DNA of 7,976 bases from Eubacteriales bacterium (lineage in GTDB: Bacteria; Bacillota_A; Clostridia; Lachnospirales; Lachnospiraceae): NCBI GenBank assembly GCA_030527765.1, contig JAUNAE010000168.1, forward strand, positions 1-7,976, written 5' to 3'. Both the position numbers and the translations under genes were made by a program. This document shows positions 1-6,603 of the stretch, piece after piece; position 1 is the first letter of the stretch, and each line of letters opens with the position of its first letter. The notes under the pieces were generated by a model, which was given only the letters and a program-made list of their open reading frames with translations, did no database searches and had not been told where the DNA came from.

Positions 1-2
1 AT

Positions 3-605
3 ACCGAACAAGAGGTAAACAGCCGTTGGAATACGATTGAAAACCAGTATAATAAATGGCTTACAGAGGAAGGGGATTTAGGCGGAAAGAAGAACTGGAT
101 GTCGTCGAATATGCTGCTGTGTTACTTAATGTGTGCATTCTATGAAGGCATTGACAGGCAGCTCACGCACGAAGAATTTCTCGAGGTCTTCTATGATGCT
201 ATGGATCCAACCCTGAAAATGCTTGGTCATATTGATATGAACAAATTGGAAAAGAAGAAATGGCTGATGCATGCCGCAAATTCATATATCAGGAAATATG
301 AAAAACAGACAAACGAAAAACGCGGCGGAGAATGGGGGAACACCTGGAAGATAAGAGCAAATCCGGATGGAAGAGAAACGGGGATCGCCTATGTGCTGGA
401 TACCTGTCCGCTTTATGAGTTCGCAATGAAATACGATTATATGGACGTACTCCCGTTTATGTGCGCAAGTGATCATCTGGTAGCAAAGGCATTCCAGGCG
501 CATCTCATTCGACACAAAAGGCTTTCGGATGGCGATGACGCGTGTGAATACTGGTATGTGGGTGACAGGAGTGAAGAGGCAGAAAAAGATACGGGATCAA
601 AATAA
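3..605 (+). CDS. L-2-amino-thiazoline-4-carboxylic acid hydrolase-family protein (5' truncated by window edge)
   Basis: The frame is open from base 3 to the TAA at 603-605, giving 200 visible residues. The first internal ATG is at 99, but the codons before it (TEQEVNSRWN...) read as ordinary protein, so the true start lies outside the window and ATG 99 should not be taken as the start. The C-terminal half carries the pattern I associate with this family: a CPLYEFA segment, then LPFMCASDH, then a histidine/arginine-rich HLIRHKRLSDGDD stretch and a late cysteine (ACEYW). In pseudomonads the named enzyme opens the thiazoline ring on the way to L-cysteine. The many Bacillota relatives are of unproven substrate, so the name is a family label only. 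There is no signal peptide or membrane segment in the visible part, so it is probably cytosolic. It converges on the histidine kinase gene. Family assignment is from motif memory. Confidence 0.72.
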   Translation, partial: TEQEVNSRWNTIENQYNKWLTEEGDLGGKKNWMSSNMLLCYLMCAFYEGIDRQLTHEEFLEVFYDAMDPTLKMLGHIDMNKLEKKKWLMHAANSYIRKYEKQTNEKRGGEWGNTWKIRANPDGRETGIAYVLDTCPLYEFAMKYDYMDVLPFMCASDHLVAKAFQAHLIRHKRLSDGDDACEYWYVGDRSEEAEKDTGSK

Positions 606-736
606 ACGCGCTGAACTTGATTTGGAACAAGTTTGTGCATGGAAAAGCAAAAACTTCTCAACTTTATGACTGTGATAACTGCACCATCGATTTTCTTCTG
701 TGGATTATAATCGAGATGTGCTCATCATAGAGAATA

Positions 737-788
737 AGACAGGTCGGAAAACCATGATATTTACATGGCTGTCTGACCTGTCTTTTTT
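737..788 (+). terminator. Rho-independent terminator between convergent genes
   Basis: A 9-bp perfect outer stem, AGACAGGTC (737-745) with GACCTGTCT (775-783), encloses an inner stem CCATG (752-756) with CATGG (764-768). Six T follow at 783-788. The T run makes it a good plus-strand terminator, about 130 bases after the hydrolase stop. On the minus strand the same hairpin begins 7 bases past the histidine kinase stop and is followed by TTATTCT, so it probably ends that operon too, with a weaker tail. The stretch 606-736 before it holds no reading frame that I can support. Confidence 0.85.
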
Positions 789-789
789 G

Positions 790-2076
790 TCATAACAATC
801 CTGTCTTAAACTGACTCTTAAACGTGATGACACCCTGTTTCCAGGATACATCAATTGTTCCCTTATGACGCTGCACGATACTCTCTGCAATGGAGAGGCC
901 GATGCCGTAACCGCCTTTATCGATGTTGTGAGAATCATCCTGGCGATAGAAGCGGTCGAAGAACCGGGTATAATCCACCTCTGCACCGGCGGCATAGGAA
1001 TTGGAGATCTCCAGTGTGATCGAATGACCCTTATGCTTCAGGGATACATCAATAACACCGGCGTCGTCACAATATTTGATGGCATTATCTACCAGAAGTG
1101 AGCATAGCTGCCGGATCTGTGATTCTTCGGCCAGCATCTTTACATTTTCGTCAATGTTTTCCGTCATTGACTTGCCGCTGTTGATGACCATGGCACGGAA
1201 GTTATTCACCGTTTCAGAGACAGCAGCGGTCACATCTACGATATCTGCAGCGGCTTCATTCTGTTTTTCTTCGGCGCGGGAGATCATGACCAGACTCTGG
1301 ATCAGCCCGTTCATGCGATCAACCTGACGAAGGGTGGAAGCCGACCACTCGGATTCTCCATCCAGGACTTCCTGCATTTCTGTATTGGCACGAATAACGG
1401 CCAGCGGAGTCTTCAGTTCATGACTGATATCCGTCATAAATCGTTTCTGGATATCTACATTCTTGATCTCACTCTGAATGACACGGTTTGTGATGATCCG
1501 TGCGATGATAAAGGCAATGATAATGCCGAAGCCGGTCACGATCAGCGCCATGCTGAGGATTCGATTGTTGTTGTGCAGCGTATTCCGGCCGTCCAGATAT
1601 ACGACCATGCCGGAGCCGTCCTGTTCGTAGTCAATCATATAGTAGTAGGAGTCGAAACGACCGCTGTCGCTTTTTCTCGCAAGAGCCTTTTCACCAAGCT
1701 CTGCAGCTTCTTCATCGGTTACCGCACTGATGTAGCTGGTTTTCACATTGGTGACATTTTCATTCGTATCGAAATATACGGCGAAGTAACGGGTAGAGTA
1801 GCGGAATTCGGGAGAACGATAGTCGCCGGTGGCAGAAAAAAGCTCCTCGAAAACATGAATATAAGCGGGCACTTTCTCAGCAGCGTTTTCATCCCAGTTC
1901 TCCAGCATTCCGTCGTGATCAATGATATAACTCAGCGTATTATAGATGATCTTGCGATTCAGTGCCGTTGTTCCCAGATACAGAAGCGCGTTCATGATAA
2001 ACATGGCCAGCATCAGTGACAGCATGGTAATCTGCATGAAACGGCGCCTTAGTCTGCGAATGGAAAATCCGTTCAT
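790..2076 (-). CDS. Sensor histidine kinase, two membrane segments, no HAMP domain
   Basis: This 428-residue membrane sensor autophosphorylates on histidine and should pass the phosphate to the response regulator encoded just upstream. Membrane segment 1 lies near residues 13-36 after an arginine-rich start. An extracytoplasmic region of about 130 residues (40-170), rich in tyrosine and acidic residues, follows, and membrane segment 2 is near 172-196. The H box is SHELKTPL with His219. The N box is around Asn331 (LLVDNAIKY), the F box is FFDRFYR (372-378) and the G box is GGYGIGLSIAES (388-399), so all catalytic boxes are present. Only about 15-20 residues separate segment 2 from the H box, too few for a HAMP domain. 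Its ATG overlaps the regulator's TGA as ATGA, with GGAGG upstream inside the regulator gene, so the two are translationally coupled. The ligand cannot be read from the sequence. Confidence 0.95.
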   Translation of the reverse strand: MNGFSIRRLRRRFMQITMLSLMLAMFIMNALLYLGTTALNRKIIYNTLSYIIDHDGMLENWDENAAEKVPAYIHVFEELFSATGDYRSPEFRYSTRYFAVYFDTNENVTNVKTSYISAVTDEEAAELGEKALARKSDSGRFDSYYYMIDYEQDGSGMVVYLDGRNTLHNNNRILSMALIVTGFGIIIAFIIARIITNRVIQSEIKNVDIQKRFMTDISHELKTPLAVIRANTEMQEVLDGESEWSASTLRQVDRMNGLIQSLVMISRAEEKQNEAAADIVDVTAAVSETVNNFRAMVINSGKSMTENIDENVKMLAEESQIRQLCSLLVDNAIKYCDDAGVIDVSLKHKGHSITLEISNSYAAGAEVDYTRFFDRFYRQDDSHNIDKGGYGIGLSIAESIVQRHKGTIDVSWKQGVITFKSQFKTGLL

Positions 2077-2741
2077 ACCGTATCCTCCAGACAGAAGCCT
2101 GTTGTCAGGTCACCGCTGATCGTAACCTGAGAAGCAATGGCGCGCAGCTTTCCTTGCAGATACATAACATACAGCAGTATCGTGTCTTCCGATGCATCGC
2201 TGTTGTTCCAGACATTGTTCAGCAGGGCAGCAGTACTCATCGTAGTTCCGGCATTTCGAATCAGGTACTGCAGAAGCTCGAATTCCTTGACGGAGAGCCG
2301 GACTGCATTCTCACATTTCAGTTCACAGGTGCCGCTGTCCAGCCGCAGGTCAGCAAATGAGTCTATAGATCCTTCATAGGAGGATTTGCGTCTTACCATG
2401 GCACGGACTCTGGCAAGCAGCTCCTTCATGGCGAAGGGCTTCGTCAGATAGTCATCGGCACCGGAATCCAGACCGGTCACACGATCATCCACCTCCGTCT
2501 TAGCCGTAAGCAGCAGAACCGGCGTGATGATGTGCTTCGCACGCAGTTCTTTCAGCACGGTGATGCCGTCCTTTTTTGGCATCATGATATCCAGAATAAT
2601 TACATCATAGCCATTGGAATCAATAAGATCCGAAGCTTCCTGGCCATCTAGAGCACTGTCCACATCGTATCCCTGATGCTCCAGAGCAACGGTCAGTACG
2701 CGATTCAGATCCGCGGTATCTTCAGCAATTAACACTTTCAT
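2073..2741 (-). CDS. OmpR/PhoB-family response regulator
   Basis: This 222-residue cytosolic transcription factor has an N-terminal receiver domain (about 1-118) with acidic Glu7-Asp8, phosphoacceptor Asp51 in ILDIMMPKKDG, conserved Thr79 (LLLTAK) and Lys101 (TKPF). The C-terminal winged-helix DNA-binding domain (about 125-222) includes the typical LSVKEFELLQYL segment; its wing end is somewhat degenerate compared with the usual YRGVGY-type motif (here LTTGFCL). The length is standard for the family. The ATG at 2741 has AGGTGA a few bases upstream. It sits 35 bases after the alarmone synthetase stop and overlaps the kinase start by 4 bases, so the three genes are one transcription unit. The kinase is its obvious partner. 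Target genes are unknown; autoregulation of the promoter at 3412-3440 is possible but not shown. Confidence 0.95.
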   Translation of the reverse strand: MKVLIAEDTADLNRVLTVALEHQGYDVDSALDGQEASDLIDSNGYDVIILDIMMPKKDGITVLKELRAKHIITPVLLLTAKTEVDDRVTGLDSGADDYLTKPFAMKELLARVRAMVRRKSSYEGSIDSFADLRLDSGTCELKCENAVRLSVKEFELLQYLIRNAGTTMSTAALLNNVWNNSDASEDTILLYVMYLQGKLRAIASQVTISGDLTTGFCLEDTV

Positions 2742-2776
2742 ATTTCTTCACCTAGTTCATTTCTTTACCTTTCGTT

Positions 2777-3367
2777 TTAATTCATAAGAATCATGTCACG
2801 CAGCGTCTGCATGGACAGGTCTGTGGAGGCCAGCTCATCGGCGCAGCGCTTCAGCTCGGCAACAATGAGTGACTGGTTGCCGGTGATTTCCTTTTTGTAC
2901 TTCATGTGGTGTTCCAGAGCGGCCCAGGTATCCATGGATATCGTCCGCAGCTGGATCTCCACATAGATCTCGCCCTTATAACGCAGAATCATGTGATTGC
3001 TGCGATAGCCGTTGGGCTTTACATGACGGATATAATCCTTTTCTTCAATGACTTCTATGTCATCCAGCGTCTTCAGTCGCTCGCGGATCGTATATACATC
3101 ATTGATAAAAGCACAGACTATACGGATCCCGACAGCGTCATGAATCAGCCGAATGGCTGACTCTGTGGTCTCGGGAAGTCCCTTGCGGCGGCATTTCTCC
3201 CGCATGCTTTCCGGATCCTTGATTCTTGCCAGACAATGTTCGACAGGATCCATCTGGAATTCCTCGGTCATTTCCTTGCGGATCACATCAATGGCAGCCA
3301 TCATATGTTCCAGCGTTTCCTCCAGTTTCGGCAGATAACTGCCATATATCGATTCCTGATTTATCAT
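2777..3367 (-). CDS. Small alarmone synthetase (single-domain RelA/SpoT-type GTP pyrophosphokinase)
   Basis: The 196-residue protein consists of a nucleotidyltransferase-like synthetase domain only. There is no HD hydrolase and no TGS or ACT domain, so it should make (p)ppGpp from ATP and GTP/GDP but not degrade it. Family signatures are visible: RIKDPESM (Arg48, Lys50, Ser54), HDAVGIRI (Asp77, Arg82; the metal-binding aspartate region), VKPNGYRS (Lys117, Asn119, Tyr121) and VEIQLRT (catalytic-type Glu137, Gln139), followed by WAALEHHMKYK. It is slightly shorter than the approximately 210-residue small synthetases usual in Bacillota. The ATG at 3367 is preceded by AGGGGTG (3373-3379), a good ribosome binding site. 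It is the first gene of the operon with the response regulator and kinase, so synthetase supply may be set transcriptionally. Whether its product feeds back on the two-component pair is open. Confidence 0.93.
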   Translation of the reverse strand: MINQESIYGSYLPKLEETLEHMMAAIDVIRKEMTEEFQMDPVEHCLARIKDPESMREKCRRKGLPETTESAIRLIHDAVGIRIVCAFINDVYTIRERLKTLDDIEVIEEKDYIRHVKPNGYRSNHMILRYKGEIYVEIQLRTISMDTWAALEHHMKYKKEITGNQSLIVAELKRCADELASTDLSMQTLRDMILMN

Positions 3368-3372
3368 TTGTT

Positions 3373-3379
3373 CACCCCT
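3373..3379 (-). promoter_or_regulatory. Ribosome binding site of the alarmone synthetase
   Basis: Read on the minus strand, AGGGGTG lies 5 bases before the ATG at 3367. It supports that start, and no in-frame upstream start competes convincingly. Confidence 0.75.
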
Positions 3380-3411
3380 GTATAGGATATTTTAATGGTC
3401 ATTCTTAGATG

Positions 3412-3440
3412 ATTATAGAAGATTAGGAAGGAAATAACAA
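3412..3440 (-). promoter_or_regulatory. Sigma-A-type promoter of the synthetase/two-component operon
   Basis: On the minus strand a -35 TTGTTA (3440-3435) is followed by a 17-base spacer and a perfect -10 TATAAT (3417-3412). This leaves roughly 35-40 bases of leader before the start at 3367. It is the best promoter match in the divergent intergenic region. Confidence 0.8.
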
Positions 3441-3455
3441 TTGCACAGCCGCAAG

Positions 3456-3484
3456 TTCACCGAACCTTCATAATATGATAAAAT
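3456..3484 (+). promoter_or_regulatory. Probable promoter of the zinc-ribbon membrane protein
   Basis: TTCACC (3456-3461), a 17-base spacer and TAAAAT (3479-3484) fit a sigma-A promoter with a mediocre -35. It lies about 65 bases before the start at 3549. Its -35 is close to the -35 of the divergent promoter at 3435-3440, so the two promoters run back to back and could share a regulator; that sharing is inference. Confidence 0.5.
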
Positions 3485-3548
3485 CGTATAGGATTGATTT
3501 TTTCATGTTAATAAACAAAATTTCACAAAAAGGATCTGATATATAGAA

Positions 3549-5183
3549 ATGAAGACAATAGCTCCTGAAGGAAATAAAAAACAAAAAACAAAATCCGATT
3601 ATAAAGCAGGAACCAAAGGGTATCTGGTCATCATGTGGTTCATGATCTTCATGACGGTAAATGCATTGGCCATGTATCTGGCTATTTCAGATGTAGCTCA
3701 GGATCCTGCATATTTGAGCCTTGCCATTCCGCCGGGAATCACAGCACTGCTTATGGTGATCTACAGGATTCGATATAGAATCATATTCCATATGATGCCG
3801 GATGTTTCCGGTTGGTGCAGGGCAAGTGGAAAACGAATCCGTGGATTTCTGTTCCCGGTTCATACCGCAATTTCCGTAGATCGAGAAGAGAATACGGAGT
3901 TTCAGAAAGAAATCAATGACTTTCTGAATGAGTATGAGGACGTGTATGCGGGCGGTTCCGGAACCCAAAGCATGACACAGGTCTATCGGCATATGGTGCT
4001 GATGCACAAAAAACGTCTGGACAGGCTTGGGCTGCAAAGAAAAAGCCGGTATACCAGGTTGAAATTCCAGGGAAAGAATTCGGCAGGAATTTCAGCACGA
4101 AGGGACGGTAATTTTAAAAGTACATACGCGGAAGAATACAGGAAATGGACAACACGATATTACAAGGATAATAAAGAAGTTTACAGAAAAAAATTCCTGG
4201 GAATTATCGGTTATGATACCATAGGTCCGGTCTTTGATTATGCCGATCCGGAACGGAAACGGGTCATCTGCGCCGGCTGTGGTGCGATGTCACGCGTCGG
4301 GGAGCTTCTGGATGGATGTCCCTACTGCGGAAGAACATTTATTCTAGAGGAGCTGAAAAACCGTGTAGCAAACCTGAATTTCTCTGAGGATCCAGTATTA
4401 ATAACTACCCGTGCAGGAAAACGTATAACGGGAGTAATCAACTGGATTACGGTCGCTGCAGCACTTATAAATACAGTAGTATTCAGCATTGAATTTTTTC
4501 CAATTGCTTTGAAGGAAATGAAAACCGTTCCGTTTGCGATCCTAATTGGGACGTGTTCGGTTATTCTCTTATTTGCAGGTGCCCTGTTGGTCGGACATTT
4601 TGTTCTGCTGCCGCTGCGGATCTTTATTTTCTACCTATACAGGAAACGCAGGGAGGCTCGTAAAGAAGAGATCAAAACAGCAGAAGAAAACAAACAAATG
4701 TACAACAGGACGATTCATAGAAAAAATCCTGATTTTTCCATGCAGTTGCTGTTCAGCAATATTCGGAATAAGCTGCAGGGAATCCATTTTGCAGATGGTG
4801 ACGATAACCTGTCTGCCTTTGTATCAGGAGCAATCCGAAGGGATATCCCTGTATATCAGAATGTCGCGGACTGTTACGTTCATCAGCTGCAATTGAAAAA
4901 CTATGAACTCACAGGCAGCGATGAAGTGGTAACTGTAGAATGTGAACTGTTTCTGCAGAAGTGGACGGGTAGCAGAATGATCGAAGAAAGAGAACAGATA
5001 GAGCTGGTTCTTCGAAAAAAGAAGGAAAGAGATATGAAGAGTCCTTTCGGTATCTATAGTCCGAGATGTGCAGTATGCGGAGCACCGGTGGATATTCTAA
5101 AAGGAAATCAGTGCAGCTGGTGCGGAAACTATCTGGATCCGTCGAAGCTGGACTGGTGTATTACGGATTATAAGGTGATTTAG
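3549..5183 (+). CDS. Membrane protein with two zinc ribbons and a Tim44-like domain
   Basis: This 544-residue protein has two membrane segments near the start (about 24-46 and 55-73) and a long basic soluble stretch (about 85-235). The first zinc ribbon is CAGC...CPYC (Cys241, 244, 257, 260). Two more membrane segments follow (about 296-320 and 327-362), then a highly charged linker (364-390). A Tim44-like region (about 393-490: FSMQLLFSNIRNKL, then alternating strand-like segments) comes next, and last is a second zinc ribbon CAVC...CSWC (Cys507, 510, 522, 525). Tim44-like domains bind membranes or partner proteins in mitochondria; bacterial relatives with zinc ribbons are mostly uncharacterised. 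The ATG at 3549 is forced from upstream by an in-frame TGA at 3537-3539. The best ribosome site, AAGGA, is about 14 bases away, longer than usual, so expression may be low. It ends with tandem TAG TAG. Divergent from the alarmone operon. No enzyme activity can be claimed. Confidence 0.82.
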   Translation: MKTIAPEGNKKQKTKSDYKAGTKGYLVIMWFMIFMTVNALAMYLAISDVAQDPAYLSLAIPPGITALLMVIYRIRYRIIFHMMPDVSGWCRASGKRIRGFLFPVHTAISVDREENTEFQKEINDFLNEYEDVYAGGSGTQSMTQVYRHMVLMHKKRLDRLGLQRKSRYTRLKFQGKNSAGISARRDGNFKSTYAEEYRKWTTRYYKDNKEVYRKKFLGIIGYDTIGPVFDYADPERKRVICAGCGAMSRVGELLDGCPYCGRTFILEELKNRVANLNFSEDPVLITTRAGKRITGVINWITVAAALINTVVFSIEFFPIALKEMKTVPFAILIGTCSVILLFAGALLVGHFVLLPLRIFIFYLYRKRREARKEEIKTAEENKQMYNRTIHRKNPDFSMQLLFSNIRNKLQGIHFADGDDNLSAFVSGAIRRDIPVYQNVADCYVHQLQLKNYELTGSDEVVTVECELFLQKWTGSRMIEEREQIELVLRKKKERDMKSPFGIYSPRCAVCGAPVDILKGNQCSWCGNYLDPSKLDWCITDYKVI

Positions 5184-5191
5184 TAGAAAAT

Positions 5192-5234
5192 AAGGCCGGA
5201 TGAGCTTCCAAAGGAGTTTGTTCGGTCTTGTTTT
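5192..5234 (+). terminator. Rho-independent terminator of the zinc-ribbon gene
   Basis: AAGGCCGGA (5192-5200) pairs with TTCGGTCTT (5221-5229), nine pairs including two G-T wobbles. The loop can add a short TTCC/GGAG stem. A GTTTTGTT tail follows. It begins 8 bases after the stop codon and separates the backbone gene from the AT-rich module downstream. Confidence 0.7.
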
Positions 5235-5257
5235 GTTACACACGTAATTGGATATTG

Positions 5258-5286
5258 TTTTCACACAATTTCAGCTATGATATAAT
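5258..5286 (+). promoter_or_regulatory. Extended -10 promoter of the two-gene module
   Basis: A perfect TATAAT (5281-5286) is preceded by TG at 5278-5279, giving TGATATAAT, an extended -10. At 17 bases upstream stands TTTTCA (5258-5263), a poor -35, which the extended -10 can compensate. Transcription would start near 5293, giving a leader of about 55 bases. Confidence 0.68.
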
Positions 5287-5305
5287 CAAAATAGTGTGGA
5301 TGATG

Positions 5306-5336
5306 TCTGTTTTATGGGATGCGTTGTAAAAGCAGA
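5306..5336 (+). promoter_or_regulatory. Leader hairpin directly before the ribosome binding site
   Basis: TCTGTTTTA (5306-5314) pairs with TAAAAGCAGA (5327-5336), nine pairs with a single bulged G at 5332 and a 12-base loop. It ends one base before the Shine-Dalgarno GAGGG (5338-5342), which is 6 bases before the ATG at 5349. It has no T tail, so it is not a terminator. It could modulate translation or mRNA stability, but no function is shown. Confidence 0.45.
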
Positions 5337-5348
5337 TGAGGGTTTTAT

Positions 5349-6560
5349 ATGAGTAATATCCAAGAAAGTAAACAAGAAGCGTTATTAAATGTAAATGAGG
5401 AAAATTCTTTGCTGGAAATCACAGATGCTTATCAAATAGTTAAGCGCAGTGGGTTTGAGAATAAAAAAGTACTGAGTGTACCGATTGCTGAATTGTCTAC
5501 ACTGGGTGCCGGGGTATCATCATTAATTCCTGCTTTCAATACGGTGACACATACGATTACTATTCCTGTAGATGGAGTATATACAATTGCTAATGCAAGA
5601 CCCGGTGATTTCTTGAAAACAGCCAAAAACGGAAATGCATGGGGAGCACTCAAAAATGCAGATGGAGGATCCAGGCTTGTTCAGCTGCAGAAACTGGAAA
5701 ACCTTCAAGGCAGTGCACAGACCGTGGCAGCTTTAAATCCAACAACGATCTTGATGTCTGCTGCATTGTATTCCATCGAGCAGGAGTTAGGGAAAATAGA
5801 GGAAAAACAGCAGGAGATTCTATCGTTCCTTGAAGTTGAGAAAGAATCAGAAATAGAAGCAGACGTTGATATGCTCATGGCTATAATTCAAAAGTACAAG
5901 ATGAATTGGGAAAATGAGCATTTTCTTGCAAGTAATCATAAGATGGTCCTGGATATTCAGCGAACAGCAAGAAAGAATATGCTTAGCTATCAGAAGATTG
6001 TTTGCGAGACAATAGAAAAGAAACACCGTATTGTTGCTCATAATAAAGTAACACAGACATATATTGACTTTGAGAAGAAATTCAAATATTACTGGTTGTC
6101 ACTGTACTCGTTTTCGTTTGCATCGATGCTGGAAATCATGTTAAGCGGTAACTTTAATGAGGAGTATGTAGCTGGAATTAAGAATGAACTGGTTGATATG
6201 TCGCAGACATATAGAGAATTGTTCGCCAGAAGTTCATTATATCTTGAAAAGCTGGGCAGCTCAGCTGTAGATACAAATGTATTGAAAGGCGTTGGTGCAG
6301 CAGGAAAAGCTGTAGGAAAATTTATCGGAAGTATTCCTCTTATAAAAGAAGGGCCTGTAGATGAACTGCTTCAGGATACTGGCGCAAAGTTAGAAGAGAA
6401 TATGAAAGGTGCCGAGAAACAAGCAGTTTACAACTTTGCATCCCTAAGTAATCCGGCAACATCTGTATTTATTGATAAGATGGGAACGCTGATTCAGATC
6501 TATGATCATACAGAAGAGATTTGCGCTGATGAGAAGAAGATATATTTGATCGCAAGTTGA
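5349..6560 (+). CDS. Unrecognised 403-residue helical protein with glycine zipper
   Basis: I do not recognise this family. It starts at ATG 5349 with GAGGG 6 bases upstream. Residues 1-130 are mixed: a hydrophobic small-residue stretch (50-82) and a GDFLKTAKNGNAWGALK segment. From about 132 to 310 it is almost entirely helical and charged, with likely coiled coil at 140-170 (QELGKIEEKQQEI) and 195-245, then an aromatic hydrophobic patch (YYWLSLYSFSFASMLEIML, about 247-265). Residues 314-332 form a GxxxGxxxG glycine zipper (Gly319, 323, 327) followed by SIPLI, a pattern found in membrane-active or tightly packed helices. There is no signal peptide and no clear full membrane segment. The AT-rich helicase gene follows after 43 bases, so they are probably co-transcribed. 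A structural or membrane-acting effector partner is possible but unproven; it could equally be a phage- or plasmid-derived gene. Confidence 0.85.
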   Translation: MSNIQESKQEALLNVNEENSLLEITDAYQIVKRSGFENKKVLSVPIAELSTLGAGVSSLIPAFNTVTHTITIPVDGVYTIANARPGDFLKTAKNGNAWGALKNADGGSRLVQLQKLENLQGSAQTVAALNPTTILMSAALYSIEQELGKIEEKQQEILSFLEVEKESEIEADVDMLMAIIQKYKMNWENEHFLASNHKMVLDIQRTARKNMLSYQKIVCETIEKKHRIVAHNKVTQTYIDFEKKFKYYWLSLYSFSFASMLEIMLSGNFNEEYVAGIKNELVDMSQTYRELFARSSLYLEKLGSSAVDTNVLKGVGAAGKAVGKFIGSIPLIKEGPVDELLQDTGAKLEENMKGAEKQAVYNFASLSNPATSVFIDKMGTLIQIYDHTEEICADEKKIYLIAS

Positions 6561-6592
6561 GTGAATAATCTATTTGCAAGTTAAATATGCAC

Positions 6593-6597
6593 AGGAG
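6593..6597 (+). promoter_or_regulatory. Ribosome binding site that fixes the helicase start
   Basis: AGGAG lies 6 bases before ATG 6604. The same frame is open further upstream to a TTG at 6574, but that codon has no ribosome site in front of it, so ATG 6604 is chosen. Confidence 0.75.
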
Positions 6598-6603
6598 AAT
6601 AGT

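Noticed and set aside
99..101. ATG 99 as the start of the hydrolase-family gene
   Set aside because: The frame is open and protein-like back to base 3, so this methionine is probably internal.
606..736. Possible small gene or remnant, such as a 23-codon frame from ATG 639
   Set aside because: It is too short, has no good ribosome site and no recognisable peptide. Treated as spacer before the terminator.
1420..2019. 199-codon plus-strand open frame inside the histidine kinase gene
   Set aside because: It is the antisense shadow of a clear kinase. It has no recognisable motif, and the kinase boxes account for the coding constraint.
6574..6603. TTG start at 6574 extending the helicase by 10 residues
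   Set aside because: No ribosome binding site precedes it, while ATG 6604 has AGGAG at ideal distance.
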